NCBI GenBank assembly: GCA_003566215.1
Contig: PXEJ01000254.1
Location: 1 to 14,678, forward strand
DNA length: 14,678 bases
Reading direction: 5' to 3'
Source of the DNA: Cyanobacteria bacterium T3Sed10_376R1m
GTDB taxonomy: Bacteria > Cyanobacteriota > Cyanobacteriia > Cyanobacteriales > Cyanobacteriaceae
Shown piece by piece: positions 1 to 8,463 of this stretch. A model generated the notes under the pieces. The model ran no database searches, had not been told where the DNA came from, and was given only the letters and a program-made list of their open reading frames with translations. Within the stretch, counting starts at the first letter, position 1. Every line of letters starts with the position of its first letter. Position numbers and translations under genes: made by a program.

Positions 1-920
1 AATTGTTACAAATATTGCAAAATGATGAGGAAACTAACTATATTCCCTTTATTTTTCTTACGGGCAATTCTGATACTTCCCAGATGCGTAGGGGTATGGA
101 ATTAGGGGCGGATGACTATTTATTTAAACCTTTTACCATTGATTATTTACTCAATGCTATTAATACTCGCTTGGAAAAAAGTGCTAAATTAAAAAAACAA
201 TCTGCAGAAAAGTTGAGGGAATTACGAGATAATATAAGCTTTGCTTTGCCCCATGAAATAAATACTCCCCTTAATGGTATCGGTACATCTGCTCAATTGT
301 TAAAAGATTTTCATGATAATCTCACTAAAGAAGAGTTAGGGGAAATTGCCGATATAATTTTGCAAAGTACCAAGAGATTAACTCACTTAGTACAAAATTT
401 TTTACTTTATGCTCAGTTAGAATTAATTAGCACTGACCCTCAAAAGATTACTGAAATTAGATCTTCTGATACTGCTCGATGTAATTTCAAAAATTCTGTT
501 AATGTAGTTGCTCAAAATGTAAGTAATCAATATGGAAGGGAATCTGATTTATTGATAGATGTGCAAGAAGAGGTAGTTAAAATTTCTGAAAGTAATTTTG
601 AAAATATTTGTCGAGAATTAATTGATAATGCTTTTAAGTATTCTAAGCCGAAGGATTTTGTCAGGATAGTTTCTACTAAAGAAAATGGTTTTATGAAATT
701 GTCGATTATAAATGCTGGTAAAGGAATGACAAAAGAAGAAATAGAAAATGTCGGTGCTTATATGCAATTTGAAAGAAAAAAATATGAACAACAAGGAAGT
801 GGTTTAGGTTTTGCTATTTCTCAAAAGATGACGGAGATTTATGGGGGCTATTTGAATATTTATAGTGTTTATAATGAAAAAACTCAAGTTGATGTTGTCT
901 TGCCTGTTTGTGATGATTGA
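1..920 (+). CDS. Receiver/histidine-kinase signalling protein, 5' end missing
   Basis: This is the C-terminal part of a two-component protein with a receiver domain followed by a histidine kinase. The reading frame is open to the window edge, so the true start lies upstream. About 305 residues are readable from base 3. Residues 1-58 are the end of the receiver: the conserved Thr in FLTG and the Lys in LFKPF (residue 42) are present, while the phospho-acceptor Asp lies outside. A short linker leads to the H-box, ALPHEINTPLNGI, with phospho-His at residue 84. The ATPase domain has an N-box around 201-210 (RELIDNAFKYS), a G1 box NAGKG at 237-241 and a G2 box GSGLGF at 265-270. No membrane segment is visible, so the protein is probably cytoplasmic. 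From memory, Asn in place of Asp in G1 and the following AYMQFERK stretch are usual in this cyanobacterial subfamily. The input signal is unknown. Confidence 0.92.
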   Translation, partial: LLQILQNDEETNYIPFIFLTGNSDTSQMRRGMELGADDYLFKPFTIDYLLNAINTRLEKSAKLKKQSAEKLRELRDNISFALPHEINTPLNGIGTSAQLLKDFHDNLTKEELGEIADIILQSTKRLTHLVQNFLLYAQLELISTDPQKITEIRSSDTARCNFKNSVNVVAQNVSNQYGRESDLLIDVQEEVVKISESNFENICRELIDNAFKYSKPKDFVRIVSTKENGFMKLSIINAGKGMTKEEIENVGAYMQFERKKYEQQGSGLGFAISQKMTEIYGGYLNIYSVYNEKTQVDVVLPVCDD

Positions 921-932
921 AAATTAAATCCT

Positions 933-1985
933 CTACTGGTTTATTTGTTGGGAAAATTGATTTATGATTAACTGTTGTACTTTTGCGATCGCACGATTTA
1001 ACTCAAAATTACGTTGTAGGGGATTAGTGTTAAAGGCTTGTTGTTCTTGAATAATCATCTCCACATCCTGGCGAATCAACCCCTCTAATAAACCCTTAGC
1101 CGCATTAAATAGACTATTTTTAACAAAGCGACGAAAAGGCACAGGTAACTTATGTAAACGCCAAAAAGACTCAAGGGAAGTAAAATGAATCAAATAAGCC
1201 TTAGTCGTAGTTTCATTAACAGGACAAAATAAACAATAAATTTTAAAATCCTGCCCCAAACTAGAAGCCCAATGGGGATAAACATAACTTACCCTTAAAG
1301 GCTCAGGATGTAAACGGCGCAAAGAAGGAAAAAATAACTGAGAAATTGACCAAATTTTATCAATGCGATAATAACTTTGGGCATCATATAAAACATCAAC
1401 TCTACTATCAGTAGTTTCAATTTCCTTAAGGGTTGCACAAGCCCAAGCCTGATAATTGTCGTGTAAATGTCCGTGGTGCATATCCATCAAATTTTCGATT
1501 AAATAGGAATAATGCCCCGGACAATCAATGGTTGCCACACTACCAATATAGTTTAAATGTTCCCACTCAGGTAATCCCATGGGTGTTACCGCTTCACTAT
1601 CACCATCCCCCGGAAAAAGCCAGATAAAACCATCTAACTCTTGGACAGGATAACTCTTAATATTACAATTAGGTAATTTTTGTTTTTCTGCCAAATAGGG
1701 AACAAAGGAGCAATTTCCCTCACCGTTAAACTGCCATCCATGATAGGCACACTCAATCGCATTATTTACCACCTTACCAGCACTCAATTTTACTTGACGA
1801 TGGGGACAACGATCCTCAAGGGCATTGATTTTTCCCTGACTATCTCGATAGAGTACGATGTCGTTATGCCAAAGGGTAACATTAACGGGTTGATCCCTCA
1901 CCTCTGTAGTTCTAGCTACTACATACCAGTGATTAAGATTTATTGCACAGGTGCGCACATTAGGTTTATATTCTAGTTGTCCCAT
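933..1985 (-). CDS. Rieske [2Fe-2S] non-heme iron oxygenase, alpha-subunit type
   Basis: This 350-residue protein belongs to the aromatic-ring-hydroxylating/Rieske oxygenase family. Such enzymes use electrons from a reductase and O2 at a mononuclear iron site to oxidise an organic substrate. The N-terminal Rieske domain has C60-P-H62 and C79-A-Y-H82 as cluster ligands. The catalytic domain has ENLMDMHHGHLH at 164-175, with D168, H171 and H175 arranged as Asp-x2-His-x3-His, and a likely third iron ligand at D307 (RQDVEMIIQEQ). The ATG at 1985 starts right before the Rieske fold, and no clear Shine-Dalgarno site precedes it. The gene lies only 22 bp downstream of ddl on the same strand, so co-transcription is likely. 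The substrate cannot be read from sequence: cyanobacterial relatives include pigment-modifying oxygenases, but no plant PaO/CAO-type C-terminal tail is visible. No reductase gene is nearby. Confidence 0.88.
   Translation of the reverse strand: MGQLEYKPNVRTCAINLNHWYVVARTTEVRDQPVNVTLWHNDIVLYRDSQGKINALEDRCPHRQVKLSAGKVVNNAIECAYHGWQFNGEGNCSFVPYLAEKQKLPNCNIKSYPVQELDGFIWLFPGDGDSEAVTPMGLPEWEHLNYIGSVATIDCPGHYSYLIENLMDMHHGHLHDNYQAWACATLKEIETTDSRVDVLYDAQSYYRIDKIWSISQLFFPSLRRLHPEPLRVSYVYPHWASSLGQDFKIYCLFCPVNETTTKAYLIHFTSLESFWRLHKLPVPFRRFVKNSLFNAAKGLLEGLIRQDVEMIIQEQQAFNTNPLQRNFELNRAIAKVQQLIINQFSQQINQ
985..992. repeat. HIP1 octamer
   Basis: Perfect GCGATCGC, in the 3' part of the Rieske oxygenase gene. 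HIP1 is the over-represented palindrome of many cyanobacterial genomes. Confidence 0.9.
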
Positions 1986-2007
1986 AGTAACAATTGATAT
2001 TTAACAG

Positions 2008-3042
2008 TTAATTTATCGCTAGGGTAATTAGTTTATCAACTAATTCGGGGAAAGTTACTCCCGATGCTTCCCAAAGTTGGGGATACATACTGAGGGCGGT
2101 AAAGCCGGGGAGAGTGTTGATTTCGTTGATAAAAATTTCTTGGGTTTCTTCAACATAAAAAAAGTCAACCCTTGATAATCCTTGACAGTCTAAAGCGTGG
2201 AAGGCTTTTAAGGACATTTCTTGAATTTCCTTGGTGATGTCATCGGGAAGGTTAGCCGGGATAATTAATTGTGCCTTGCCGTCGGTATATTTAGTTTCAT
2301 AATCATAAAAGTCGGCATTGTAGGTGATTTCTCCAATGACGGAGGCTTTGGCTTGGCTGTTGCCCAAGACGGCACACTCTACTTCTCTAGCTTTTACCCC
2401 TGCTTCTACTATAATACGACGATCATATTGAGCCGCATCATCAAGGGCTGTTTCTAATTCTTGGCGGTTATTAACTTTAGCAATGCCCACCGATGAGCCT
2501 AAATTGGCTGGTTTGACAAAGCAGGGATAACCGAGGGTAGAGTCGATGGAGTCGCACATTTTGGGAAAAATACAAGCTCCGGATAATACTTCTTCTCTGG
2601 TAACGGCAATATAATCTACTTGGGGTAATTGTGCATAGGCAAAAGCATTTTTCATGGCGATTTTATCCATCCCTAAAGCTGAACCCAAAACCCCACTACC
2701 GACAAAAGGGACACCCATAAGGGTTAATAGTCCTTGTACAGTGCCATCTTCTCCATTTGGTCCATGTAAGATAGGAAACCACAATTCTATGTTTTGACAT
2801 TCTGGGGGAAAATGCCATTTGGTGGCTTGGTTTTCGTTACTATTATCGGGTTTTCCTGATTCTAATACTTGTTTACTTTTTTCGGGAGTTGCCCAAATTC
2901 CATTTTCATCAATATAAAAGGGAGTAAGGTGATATTTTTCCTTATTATTGCCTGTTGTGAGGGCAAGGGCGATCGCCTTTGCTGATTTAATGGAAACCTG
3001 ATGCTCTCCCGAACATCCACCAAACAAGAGTCCTACCTTCAT
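2008..3042 (-). CDS. ddl: D-alanine--D-alanine ligase
   Basis: This cytoplasmic ATP-grasp enzyme joins two D-alanines for the peptidoglycan stem peptide. With the ATG at 3042 the protein has 344 residues, a normal Ddl length, and begins [17 protein letters not shown], the usual Ddl N-terminus. A GTG at 3087 would add 15 residues with no family counterpart, so I chose the ATG. Motifs in order: GGCSGEH (8-14), HGPNGEDG (93-100), the ATP-binding [12 protein letters not shown] (around 175-186, with K177), YDYETKY (246-252), and the metal-binding residues R291, D293, E307 and N309 in SRVDFF and [10 protein letters not shown]. The YDYxxKY tyrosine motif is that of D-Ala-D-Ala enzymes rather than D-Ala-D-lactate (vancomycin-resistance) ligases. 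The gene sits 88 bp downstream of the channel gene and 22 bp upstream of the Rieske gene on the same strand. No other cell-wall genes are adjacent. Confidence 0.96.
   Translation of the reverse strand: MKVGLLFGGCSGEHQVSIKSAKAIALALTTGNNKEKYHLTPFYIDENGIWATPEKSKQVLESGKPDNSNENQATKWHFPPECQNIELWFPILHGPNGEDGTVQGLLTLMGVPFVGSGVLGSALGMDKIAMKNAFAYAQLPQVDYIAVTREEVLSGACIFPKMCDSIDSTLGYPCFVKPANLGSSVGIAKVNNRQELETALDDAAQYDRRIIVEAGVKAREVECAVLGNSQAKASVIGEITYNADFYDYETKYTDGKAQLIIPANLPDDITKEIQEMSLKAFHALDCQGLSRVDFFYVEETQEIFINEINTLPGFTALSMYPQLWEASGVTFPELVDKLITLAIN
2969..2976. repeat. HIP1 octamer
   Basis: Perfect GCGATCGC inside the N-terminal coding part of ddl. Confidence 0.9.
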
Positions 3043-3130
3043 TATTATTCTATCAAGTCTAATTTTACCATCACAAGATATTAACACTCATTGAGAGAAT
3101 AAAACAAGGTACTAGGAAGACGAGGGAAGA

Positions 3131-5143
3131 TTAACTGCTTATGGTTAACTGTCCATTATTTTTGTGGGATTCATGATGCCAGATTTCTCGTTGGGGAATA
3201 CCCAGAGAAATTCCCTCATTTTCTAAGGCTTCTTTGACTCGAAGACGAAACTCGCGCCCCACATTCCATTGCTCTGCGGGTAATGTCTTAATCAATAAAC
3301 GAATCATGATGCCATCATGGGATACTTTTTCGATACCTAAAATCTCTGCTGGTTCAAGAATTTTTTCTTGCCACTCTTCTTCTTCATACATTTTATCTGC
3401 TACTTCTTGAATAACATCTGTTGCTGTTTTGATGTTTTCATTCCAAGCAATTTCTACGGTAAAGTTAACCCTAGACCAATTTTTGGTCATATTAATCACT
3501 ATGGAAATATTACCGTTAGGAATAACAATTAATTGTCCATCGAGATTACGTAAGGCAGTAGCATAAAGATTCATACTCTCAACACCCCCTGCTAATCCAT
3601 TGATTTCGACGACATCCCCCACCGCAAAACGATCTGTAGCAAGGATTAAAACACCGTTAAGCATATCTTCAAGGAGGTTTCGGGATAAAAAGGCAAAAAT
3701 CACAGCAGCAGCCCCTGCACCAGCTAAAACACTGGGGTTTAATCCAGTAACAGCAAAGGTGAGGGAGATTCCAATGAAGGTAAATAGGAAGGTAGTTGCT
3801 CCTTGTAGGGCGGGGGAATAGGTATTAACTCTTAGGGTTGGGCGATTAGAGTTTGGAAATAGCTCTTGTCTTTCTTTTGCCCATCGATTAAGGGTATAGT
3901 CAATCCAAAAATCAACTACTTTATCGATGATGACTAAAATAATCCAGATTATGGGTAGCAAAATTGCTTGGGAGAAGAAAAGGTTAAACAAATATCGGGT
4001 ATCTCTATAGGTAATGACGATGGTACCCAAGGATATTAATATCAGGGTTATTTGACTTAATAGACAAACTCTCAGGATTAGCTGAATTAAGTTTTGTTGT
4101 TGTTTAATAACATTTTGTCTTTGCTGGTAAAAAACGGGTAATAGTTTATTGGACATTTGTAAGCCGTCGGAAATGACTTGAATGCCTGTATTAATACTTT
4201 TGTTAAATACTTTGCCTAGTATGATTCTAAATTTTTCAATTTTGGGAGTTGTTTCAATTTCTACTCTTCCTGATGTGGGTTGTCTATTTGTTTTTTCTGG
4301 GGTTGAGGTTTGAGACTTAGAATTTTGTTTGTATGCTTCAGGGTTTATGGTTAAGGTATTCTTGATTTCTTGTAATTCTCGTCTTAGAATTTTACCTATT
4401 TTTTTGATGAAGATTTTTACTTTACTAATTAGGATTAAAGCAATTACTGATGCTGCACAAATGAATAAAGAAATTTGTAATCTTAGCAGGGGCAATTGAT
4501 GATCCATTTCTGAACCCCACAGGGCATCACTCAAAGAATTTTGAATTTGCGATCGCCATATTTCTCCCAATTCTGGAATATTAGATACATTTGCCCTAGC
4601 GTCAATATCTGTAACGGTGACAATAGCTTCGGCGGATAAGTTAATATTCGGTTGTCGAGGTACAAAAACAACGGTTTGATTATTTTCTGTACCCACTTCT
4701 ACGATGGGGGTGAAGGGATGACGAGGTTTTTCTTTGGTAAGAAGCCAATAGTTTAAAGGTTTTCTTTCTTCTTGATATTCAAAAGCTGGTGAACTGATGA
4801 TACTCTGAAAAATGTCCTCAAATATATTTTGTACTAACTTTGCCCTCTGTTCAACATCTATGGCAATTTCGGCGGAGGTTTTTTCTACTTCTCTCGGTAG
4901 TGCAATGGTTAACTCTTCTTTCATAATTTCTGAGTTACCAAAAAAGAAGACATTACTACACCAATATTTTCCACAGGGATATGCTTTATTCAAATCCCAA
5001 TTCGGGGTTTCTGGAAAATCGACTACACTACTAGTGGGTAGATTAAAAAATGGCAATTGTGCCATTACTTGGGGAGTGAAGTTGACCACGAAAATAAGAC
5101 TTAAAGTGAATATACTTAGATATTTGGCGATTAATTTACCCAT
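3131..5143 (-). CDS. MscS-family mechanosensitive ion channel with large N-terminal extension
   Basis: This 670-residue membrane protein should act as a tension-gated or osmotically gated channel in the inner membrane. Residues 1-28 look like a signal peptide ending in VMA. They precede a periplasmic region (about 30-220) carrying one CxxxxC pair (C57, C62). Hydrophobic segments follow at about 223-243, 355-378, 387-409 and 445-466, then the pore helix at 471-499 rich in Gly and Ala (VLAGAGAAAVIFAF). Next come the MscS beta domain (GDVVEINGLAGGVESM, PNGNI, W556) and an alpha/beta C-terminal domain to about 655. The region 245-340 between the first two membrane segments is hydrophilic, Lys/Gln-rich and probably cytoplasmic. 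The protein is much longer than E. coli MscS (286 aa) and resembles the extended MscS-like proteins of cyanobacteria. A good promoter match lies about 40 bp upstream of the ATG. It is the first gene of a possible channel-ddl-Rieske unit. Confidence 0.92.
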   Translation of the reverse strand: MGKLIAKYLSIFTLSLIFVVNFTPQVMAQLPFFNLPTSSVVDFPETPNWDLNKAYPCGKYWCSNVFFFGNSEIMKEELTIALPREVEKTSAEIAIDVEQRAKLVQNIFEDIFQSIISSPAFEYQEERKPLNYWLLTKEKPRHPFTPIVEVGTENNQTVVFVPRQPNINLSAEAIVTVTDIDARANVSNIPELGEIWRSQIQNSLSDALWGSEMDHQLPLLRLQISLFICAASVIALILISKVKIFIKKIGKILRRELQEIKNTLTINPEAYKQNSKSQTSTPEKTNRQPTSGRVEIETTPKIEKFRIILGKVFNKSINTGIQVISDGLQMSNKLLPVFYQQRQNVIKQQQNLIQLILRVCLLSQITLILISLGTIVITYRDTRYLFNLFFSQAILLPIIWIILVIIDKVVDFWIDYTLNRWAKERQELFPNSNRPTLRVNTYSPALQGATTFLFTFIGISLTFAVTGLNPSVLAGAGAAAVIFAFLSRNLLEDMLNGVLILATDRFAVGDVVEINGLAGGVESMNLYATALRNLDGQLIVIPNGNISIVINMTKNWSRVNFTVEIAWNENIKTATDVIQEVADKMYEEEEWQEKILEPAEILGIEKVSHDGIMIRLLIKTLPAEQWNVGREFRLRVKEALENEGISLGIPQREIWHHESHKNNGQLTISS
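4549..4556. repeat. HIP1 octamer
   Basis: Perfect GCGATCGC inside the periplasmic-domain coding part of the channel gene. Confidence 0.9.
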
Positions 5144-5180
5144 AGGTGCGATCGTTTTTCAAAACAACAGTTTATATCTT

Positions 5181-5209
5181 AATATAAGTTTACAAGAATC
5201 AAAAATCAA
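5181..5209 (-). promoter_or_regulatory. Candidate promoter of the MscS-like channel gene
   Basis: On the minus strand TTGATT (5209-5204) and TATATT (5186-5181) are separated by exactly 17 bases, giving sigma-70-type -35 and -10 boxes. The predicted start of transcription would be near 5174, about 30 bases before the ATG at 5143. The region is AT-rich, so chance matches are common. Confidence 0.45.
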
Positions 5210-5496
5210 GAAATCATCACGATTCTATTTAAGTTATACTTTTTCTTGAAAATAGTTAGAATTAGAGGATAAAATAAAAATCTATTTTCTATTGCGTAAC
5301 AGTACATAATCTATCTATTTATAACGGTTGCAGAAAATGAAAAAATTTAAAAAAAGAGAGTATAAACTATATTATTTCAATCATTTTAAATAAGATGTTC
5401 TGCCATTTCTAATAGTCAGGGAGTCTTAATTTCAGACTATTTTAAATACTATTACTCTATCTTAACTTGCAATCCTAAATAGTTCTACCAATATTT

Positions 5497-5524
5497 TTGT
5501 TCGTGATAAACTATCATATATAAA
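5497..5524 (+). promoter_or_regulatory. Candidate promoter of the response regulator-GGDEF-EAL gene
   Basis: TTGTTC at 5497-5502 and TATAAA at 5519-5524 have a 16-base spacer. Transcription would start near 5531, giving a short leader of about 17 bases before the ATG at 5548. The fit is moderate and the surroundings are AT-rich. Confidence 0.35.
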
Positions 5525-5547
5525 AACCATAATAACCCTTAATAGTA

Positions 5548-7317
5548 ATGGATAAACCCTTAAAAATTTTTGTGGTTGAAGATGAAATCATCGCCGCCGA
5601 AAGTTTAATTATCGACTTAAAAAAATTCGGTTACGAAGTAGTGGGAAATGCCTCAAATAAAAAGGAAGCCCTACAAAAAATTCTCTTAAATATACCCAAC
5701 TTAATCTTGATGGATATAAAATTAAAAGATGAAGATGGGGTGGAGTTGACAGAAGAGTTACACAGGTTGACTATCAACCCAATCCCTGTGGTTTATCTAA
5801 CGGCTTATGCAGATCAAGACACCATTCAAAGGGCAATCAAATCATCTCCCTACGGATTTATTTCCAAACCATATAAATTAGAAACTTTACAAGCAACGAT
5901 TAATATTGCTATTAATAAATATCGAGAATTTTCTTCCCTAAAAAATCAGTTAGACAAAGAACATGAAAAATTAGAAGCCCTTAGTAAACTTGATCCTTTA
6001 ACACAATTACCTAATCAATTTTCTTTGGTGGAAAATTTTAATGGTATCCTAGAGGTTTTTTATCAACAAGCTAACACTAATGAAAATTTTGATCAACCTA
6101 ATATCCCTTCATTAATTCCTATCTTTTATTTAGATTTTAAACGTTTAATGGTTGTCAAAGATGAATTGGGATTAGATGTTAGTAATGCTCTTTTTAAGGC
6201 TTTGAGTAAAAGACTTAAGGCAAATATAGATTCAGATACAGTAATTGCTCGATTGGAAAATTATGAATTTTGTTTAATTAGCCCCCCCATTATTAGCAGA
6301 CAAGTTGCCATAGATTTAGCTAAAAGTTTATTAGAAACTATTACCCCTCCTTTTATCTATAAAGGAGAAGACATTTATATCGATTTTAATATTGGCATTA
6401 GTTTTTATCCTGTGCAGGGATACTTAATTCATGAGTTATTAGGTAAAGCTCAAAAAGCAGTCAAAGTCAATGAAAAATTCGGACTAAATCAATATCAAGT
6501 ATATTCTAATGCCTTACATAATTTTCGTAAAAATGAAATTTCCATTGAAGCAGAATTACATAAGGCTTTGGCAAGGGAAGAATTTGAACTTTTTTATCAA
6601 CCAAAAGTAGATATTAAAACTAATAAAATTATTGGGGCAGAGGCACTTTTACGTTGGAATAATTCCACCCATAAGTTTATTTCTCCTGATGTTTTTATTC
6701 CTATTGCCGAGGAAATTGGTTTAATTGATTCTATTGGGGAATGGGTTTTAAATACTGCTTGTCAACAATTTAATGATGTTATTAAACAATATGGGGAAGA
6801 TTTATTCATAGCGATTAATTTTTCTGCTCGACAGTTTAATAACACTGCTTTAAACCAAACTGTTTTCAAAATCTTAGCAAACAATTGTTTTAATGTTAAT
6901 TTATTGGAAATAGAATTAACGGAAAGTATTTTGGTAAATAATCCAGCTTTAGTTGCTAAAAAATTAACTCGGCTAAAGTCATCTGGACTAAAAATAGCTG
7001 TTGATGATTTTGGTAAAGGTTATTCTTCTTTGAGTTATTTACAAAATTTTTATTTTGATATTTTAAAAATTGATCGTTGTTTCATCAAAGATATTGATAG
7101 TAATATTACTAATGCTAGTATTGTACGATATTTGATTGAATTATCTCATAAATTAGGTGTAAAAGTTGTGGCAGAGGGGGTGGAAACCAAAGGAGAGTTA
7201 GAGTTTTTAACTACTTATAATTGTGATGCTTTTCAAGGTTATTTATTCAGTCGCCCCCTTGCTTTTTCTGATTTCAAGAGGTTTATTTTTTCCCACCGCC
7301 AATCTTCTTTGAGTTAG
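5548..7317 (+). CDS. Response regulator with degenerate GGDEF and intact EAL domain (c-di-GMP phosphodiesterase)
   Basis: This 589-residue cytoplasmic protein has three domains. The receiver (1-125) has acidic residues E11 and D12, phospho-acceptor D56, T85 and K107, so it should be phosphorylated by a partner kinase. The GGDEF-like domain (about 145-320) has ENYEF at 237-241 in place of GGDEF, so cyclase activity is unlikely. The EAL domain (about 330-580) keeps the expected active-site motifs: E365-A-L-L-R, N424 in NFSARQF, E456 in ELTES, D486-D487 in VDDFGKGYSS, K507 in KIDR, E543 in AEGVET, and QGYLFSRP at 563-570. The expected role is phosphorylation-controlled hydrolysis of cyclic di-GMP, with the GGDEF-like part perhaps sensing GTP or serving in dimerisation (inference). 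Its kinase is not adjacent; the kinase fragment at 1-920 is about 4.6 kb away and need not be its partner. The gene ends at a strong convergent terminator. Confidence 0.93.
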   Translation: MDKPLKIFVVEDEIIAAESLIIDLKKFGYEVVGNASNKKEALQKILLNIPNLILMDIKLKDEDGVELTEELHRLTINPIPVVYLTAYADQDTIQRAIKSSPYGFISKPYKLETLQATINIAINKYREFSSLKNQLDKEHEKLEALSKLDPLTQLPNQFSLVENFNGILEVFYQQANTNENFDQPNIPSLIPIFYLDFKRLMVVKDELGLDVSNALFKALSKRLKANIDSDTVIARLENYEFCLISPPIISRQVAIDLAKSLLETITPPFIYKGEDIYIDFNIGISFYPVQGYLIHELLGKAQKAVKVNEKFGLNQYQVYSNALHNFRKNEISIEAELHKALAREEFELFYQPKVDIKTNKIIGAEALLRWNNSTHKFISPDVFIPIAEEIGLIDSIGEWVLNTACQQFNDVIKQYGEDLFIAINFSARQFNNTALNQTVFKILANNCFNVNLLEIELTESILVNNPALVAKKLTRLKSSGLKIAVDDFGKGYSSLSYLQNFYFDILKIDRCFIKDIDSNITNASIVRYLIELSHKLGVKVVAEGVETKGELEFLTTYNCDAFQGYLFSRPLAFSDFKRFIFSHRQSSLS

Positions 7318-7336
7318 ATTGTAATTAGTGTTTTTG

Positions 7337-7375
7337 AAAAAATCTGAACTTAGCGATAAGTTAACTCAGATTTTA
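7337..7375. terminator. Bidirectional intrinsic terminator between convergent genes
   Basis: A long hairpin lies here. AAAATCTG (7339-7346) pairs with CAGATTTT (7367-7374), and AACTTA (7347-7352) pairs with TAAGTT (7357-7362) around a GCGA loop (7353-7356), a GNRA-type tetraloop. Four unpaired bases (7363-7366) bulge on one side. A T-rich stretch follows on the plus strand (TTTTATTT), and on the minus strand the hairpin runs into six T. It should therefore end transcripts of both the EAL gene (+) and the trpD2-like gene (-). It overlaps the last codons and stop of the latter. Confidence 0.75.
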
Positions 7376-8408
7376 TTTGCTCAATTTTTTCTTTGAGTTT
7401 ATGTGTTTTTAATAAAGATTTTGTTTCTTCTATGGCTTCTTTTAAGTTTTTATAAATACCTATACGCCAAAGATAAAACCCTCCATTCCAAACTGCACTA
7501 TCAAATAGTGAAGATTTTTCTGGTTGATTCAAGAGTTGTTTTAATTGAGTATAATAATCTTCATAATTATTTAATGAAATATCTTTTCTCGGTAAAGAAA
7601 ATTCTTCTGGATGTAGTTTTAGGTACTCAAAACCTTCTTCTTTGTGAGGATTATCTATGGCGATGATGTTGGTTTGACTGAGTTTTAAATCTGGACTACC
7701 TTCTAAACCTTTGATGAGGGTAAATTTTTTCTTTCCTCTTAGTTTTAATGCTTCTCTAATCATTTTTTCGGTGGGGGGATGTACATATCCTGCCATAAGA
7801 TGGCTTTCTCCGAGGTATGGTTGCCACATCAATTCTAGGGTTGCTAGGGGGGGACGTTTGCCAATTTCTTCTCTGTATTGCACTAATTTGTGGGCAGTCG
7901 GAAAGTGTTGGGGGAGATAGAGAAAGGAAAAGTTAGTTTTTTCTAATAATTCTTGAGCTTTTTTTAGGGTTAATGTGGTTAAGTCTATTTCTAAGTTTTG
8001 CCATATTTGAGCTAAGTTTAAGCCGTATTTGGTAGGCATTATTGTGCCTCCGTGCATTAAGACTGGTATGTTGTGGATGGCTAAAATTAGGGCGGTAATG
8101 GGTGAAATAGGAGCGAAGCGCGATCGCCCATCATAGGGGATTCCTAGTATAGTTAGGGGATAGGAAGTATTAGAAATAATATCTAATTTTGAGCCAAATT
8201 GATCATAAGCATCTAACATCCCGGCTAATTCTATGGGAGTGGGGCGTTTAATGCGATGGGCAATTAAAAAAGCACCTATTTGGGCGGGGGTAGCCACACC
8301 GGTTAACATCATCATCCCTGCTTGATAGGCTTCTTCTCTTGTTACGTCTTTATGGGTATGGGCACCGCTACCAACTTTTTTTAATAATTCTCTAAATTCT
8401 GCGCTCAT
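7350..8408 (-). CDS. Anthranilate phosphoribosyltransferase-like protein (TrpD2/YbiB type)
   Basis: This 352-residue protein has the TrpD/nucleoside-phosphorylase class III fold. The N-terminal helical part (1-70: EEAYQAGMMMLTGVATPAQIGAFL) matches the TrpD N-domain. The central part has LMHGGTIMPTKYG (117-129), similar to the TrpD HGNR region, and FLYLPQHFPTAHKL...REEIGKRPPL, similar to the anthranilate-site loop. However, the glycine-rich PRPP loop GTGGD of true TrpD is replaced by GIPYDGRSRF (89-98). That departure, with the GLEGSPDL segment (234-241), points to the TrpD2/YbiB branch. E. coli YbiB of this branch is known to bind nucleic acids and is not a tryptophan enzyme. A role in tryptophan synthesis is therefore unlikely and the real function is unknown. 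The ATG at 8408 lies 55 bp after the HEAT-repeat gene on the same strand, so the two are probably co-transcribed. Confidence 0.82.
   Translation of the reverse strand: MSAEFRELLKKVGSGAHTHKDVTREEAYQAGMMMLTGVATPAQIGAFLIAHRIKRPTPIELAGMLDAYDQFGSKLDIISNTSYPLTILGIPYDGRSRFAPISPITALILAIHNIPVLMHGGTIMPTKYGLNLAQIWQNLEIDLTTLTLKKAQELLEKTNFSFLYLPQHFPTAHKLVQYREEIGKRPPLATLELMWQPYLGESHLMAGYVHPPTEKMIREALKLRGKKKFTLIKGLEGSPDLKLSQTNIIAIDNPHKEEGFEYLKLHPEEFSLPRKDISLNNYEDYYTQLKQLLNQPEKSSLFDSAVWNGGFYLWRIGIYKNLKEAIEETKSLLKTHKLKEKIEQIKSELTYR
8120..8127. repeat. HIP1 octamer
   Basis: Perfect GCGATCGC; in the trpD2-like gene it encodes part of GRSR, at the position of the altered PRPP loop. Confidence 0.9.
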
Positions 8409-8463
8409 TTTTTGGCTTTTTCCTATTTCTTTTTTTATTGCCCACTGGTGGCTAAAATTTTAT

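Larger units (their letters stand above)
5144..5547. other. Divergent intergenic region (404 bp)
   Basis: This AT-rich gap separates the divergently read channel gene and the response-regulator gene. It holds a candidate promoter for each gene near its own start. Near its middle is an inverted repeat, AATAGTC at 5411-5417 and GACTATT at 5435-5441, with an alternative smaller stem AGTCT/AGACT (5422-5426, 5434-5438). It could be an operator or a weak RNA hairpin, but nothing here decides that. A 17-codon open frame starting at 5338 is not convincing. I see no RNA gene. Confidence 0.5.

Noticed and set aside
711..725. Missing Asp (Asn instead) in the G1 box of the histidine kinase
   Set aside because: From memory this Asn is usual in cyanobacterial receiver-kinase proteins with the same AYMQFERK context, so it is not evidence of inactivation.
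915..960. Terminator between the kinase fragment and the Rieske gene
   Set aside because: AAATCC and GGTTT near 926-943 pair only weakly with a mismatch, and no convincing stem plus T run is present.
3040..3087. GTG start at 3087 giving ddl a 15-residue N-terminal extension
   Set aside because: Family members begin at the MKVGLLFGG strand, and the ATG at 3042 encodes exactly that.
4812..5249. 145-codon open frame on the plus strand overlapping the channel gene start
   Set aside because: It is antisense to a clear MscS-family gene, has no recognisable domain and reads like a reverse-frame shadow.
5338..5394. 17-codon ORF (MKKFKKREYKLYYFNHFK) in the 404-bp divergent gap
   Set aside because: It is very short, AT-driven in composition and lacks a Shine-Dalgarno site; chance explains it.
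7350..8408. Annotation as tryptophan-pathway trpD
   Set aside because: The PRPP-binding GTGGD loop is absent and no trp gene is linked; the TrpD2/YbiB branch fits better.
8435..8460. Hairpin CCAC-TG-GTGG in the gap between the HEAT and trpD2-like genes
   Set aside because: The stem is four pairs with a two-base loop and has no T run, so it is neither a good terminator nor a distinctive site.
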